Of a stretch of 11,835 nucleotides of DNA, positions 11,058 to 11,835 are shown in pieces (positions within the stretch are counted from its first letter, which is position 1; every line of letters starts with the position of its first letter). Below the pieces are notes generated by a model that worked only from the letters and a program-made list of their open reading frames with translations, ran no database searches and had not been told where the DNA came from. The stretch lies in the NCBI GenBank assembly GCA_045648025.1, contig JAZRNH010000064.1, positions 1-11,835 of the forward strand. The letters are read 5' to 3'. The position numbers and the translations under genes are program-made. This DNA is from RGIG1681 sp045648025 (GTDB lineage Bacteria; Bacillota; Clostridia; Christensenellales; UBA1242).

Positions 11058-11835
11058 ATGGATTTTAGTTATTTAAAAGGTTGGAAAAAGAGAGCTTTTG
11101 CAAAGACTGGTGGAAGAGGAAAATTTTTAGAATTTTTGTTTATGCCACCTTATGGCAAAAATGATATTGTTTTTGATTTGCATGGACACACGGTTGGTTC
11201 TGATGGTGTTAGAACCGCATCAATGGTGGGGCATGAAGCACAGGCAAATGCTGTGAAAAAAATTGCAATAACCGATCATGATACTGTTAAAACTATTGAT
11301 GATTTACTTTCTCAAACCGCAGATGTTTATGACTATGATGGAGAGTTTGTTCCAGGAGTTGAAATCACTGCAAGACTTGGTGGAAAGTGTGTTGAAGTTT
11401 TGCTTTATGACTATGATTATGATAAGTTGAAACAAATGGCAAGGTCGCGAGAGTTTCCTTTTTTAGATAGAGGTTTCAGACTTGAAAGAATTATTTCGCT
11501 AATTCAAAAAAGAATTGATATTGCAAATGAATTAAAGTTAACAGATAAAAAATTAACCTTAAATGATTTTCTTTCATTAGAAATTGAAAATGAAAATGGC
11601 GGAGTTCAAAATGTTTTGTTTTCTGATTTAAAAATTGATTTTTCTTCGGCTATAAATTTTAATGTTGACCCGATTTATATTAAAGAATCATTGTTTGTTA
11701 ATGGAAAAAAATATAATATCAATTTTGATTATTTTAACAGCAAGTTGTTTAACTATATCAAATCAAGCAAAAGAGGAAGCGAATTTTTAAATTCATATTC
11801 TGTTGGAAATAAAAAGTCAATTTCAAACTTTGCAG
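11058..11835 (+). CDS. PHP-domain metal-dependent phosphoesterase, N-terminal part (3' end outside window)
   Basis: The frame is open from ATG 11058 (GGAG five bases upstream) to the window edge, 259 complete codons. The PHP metal-site motifs are clear: DLHGHTVGSDG (40-50), ITDHDT (71-76) and FVPGVEIT (97-104). These His/Asp/Glu residues bind two or three metal ions in phosphoesterases such as RNase AM/TrpH-like nucleoside bisphosphate phosphatases and histidinol phosphatase. The next conserved strand, usually H-x-L-G-Y, reads CVEVLLYDYD (113-122), with Glu where His is common. An N-terminal basic/aromatic extension (1-35) precedes the domain. Residues about 170-255 look like the insertion typical of the TrpH-like subfamily, but are Asn/Phe-rich and not recognisable. 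The remaining metal ligands (late His and D-x-H) would lie beyond the window, so completeness cannot be judged. Domain call is strong; the substrate is unknown. Confidence 0.85.
   Translation, partial: MDFSYLKGWKKRAFAKTGGRGKFLEFLFMPPYGKNDIVFDLHGHTVGSDGVRTASMVGHEAQANAVKKIAITDHDTVKTIDDLLSQTADVYDYDGEFVPGVEITARLGGKCVEVLLYDYDYDKLKQMARSREFPFLDRGFRLERIISLIQKRIDIANELKLTDKKLTLNDFLSLEIENENGGVQNVLFSDLKIDFSSAINFNVDPIYIKESLFVNGKKYNINFDYFNSKLFNYIKSSKRGSEFLNSYSVGNKKSISNFA

Noticed and set aside
1..11835. TGA recoded as Trp (Mollicutes or SR1-like code), suggested by absence of TGA among the six visible stop codons
   Set aside because: All Trp positions I read are TGG and no TGA occurs in frame. Six stops are too few to infer anything in AT-rich DNA.

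Overview
The window reads as a chromosomal stretch from an AT-rich, low-GC Gram-positive type bacterium, most likely an uncultured Bacillota/Clostridia lineage of the kind found in gut metagenomes. The evidence is indirect. Genes are preceded by GGAG-type ribosome binding sites and SigA-type promoters (two are exact TTGACA-17-TATAAT). There are short GC-poor hairpin terminators with U-tracts. Two large secreted repeat proteins carry MBG-like and InlB B-repeat (Flg_new) domains. The standard code is used: every Trp I read is TGG, and no TGA falls inside a gene. No taxonomic marker gene is present, so the assignment is tentative.

Layout, left to right. (1) 1-1113 (+): the C-terminal part of an extracellular protein with tandem MBG-like domains, closed by a strong terminator. 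(2) 1228-2625 (+): a polytopic O-antigen ligase/polymerase-type membrane protein. Its promoter places the predicted transcript start on or beside the start codon, and there is no Shine-Dalgarno. (3) 2676-3692 (-): a putative heavy-metal exporter of the ArsP_2 type with a very His/Asp/Glu-rich central loop. It converges on gene 2 through a shared bidirectional terminator. (4) 3693-3905: an intergenic region with the exporter promoter, a nested imperfect inverted repeat and two copies of TAGGGTTAAAAT. (5) 3906-4823 (-): a PlsC/LPLAT-family acyltransferase with altered catalytic motifs. (6) 4941-7949 (-): a 1002-residue surface protein with a signal peptide, InlB B-repeats, an MBG-like domain, three membrane segments and an acidic cytoplasmic tail. 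(7) 8129-10051 and 10061-10930 (-): a two-gene operon of a SpoU/TrmH RNA methyltransferase followed by a full-length transketolase, ending in a long-loop terminator. (8) 11058-end (+): the start of a PHP-domain phosphoesterase, divergent from the methyltransferase.

Most genes appear to be individually transcribed; only methyltransferase-transketolase looks like an operon. The cell-envelope theme is clear: two repeat surface proteins, a Wzy/WaaL-like polymerase or ligase, and a lipid acyltransferase. The housekeeping part is transketolase (pentose phosphate pathway) and an RNA 2'-O-methyltransferase. I do not see a multi-gene defence, mobile or biosynthetic system. No tRNA, rRNA, CRISPR, insertion sequence or recognisable riboswitch was found, and no gene-free stretch exceeds 300 bases. 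The most unusual items are the likely leaderless start of the polymerase gene, the inverted-repeat region upstream of the metal exporter, the InlB-repeat/3-TM/acidic-tail architecture, and the acyltransferase lacking the usual catalytic Asp.
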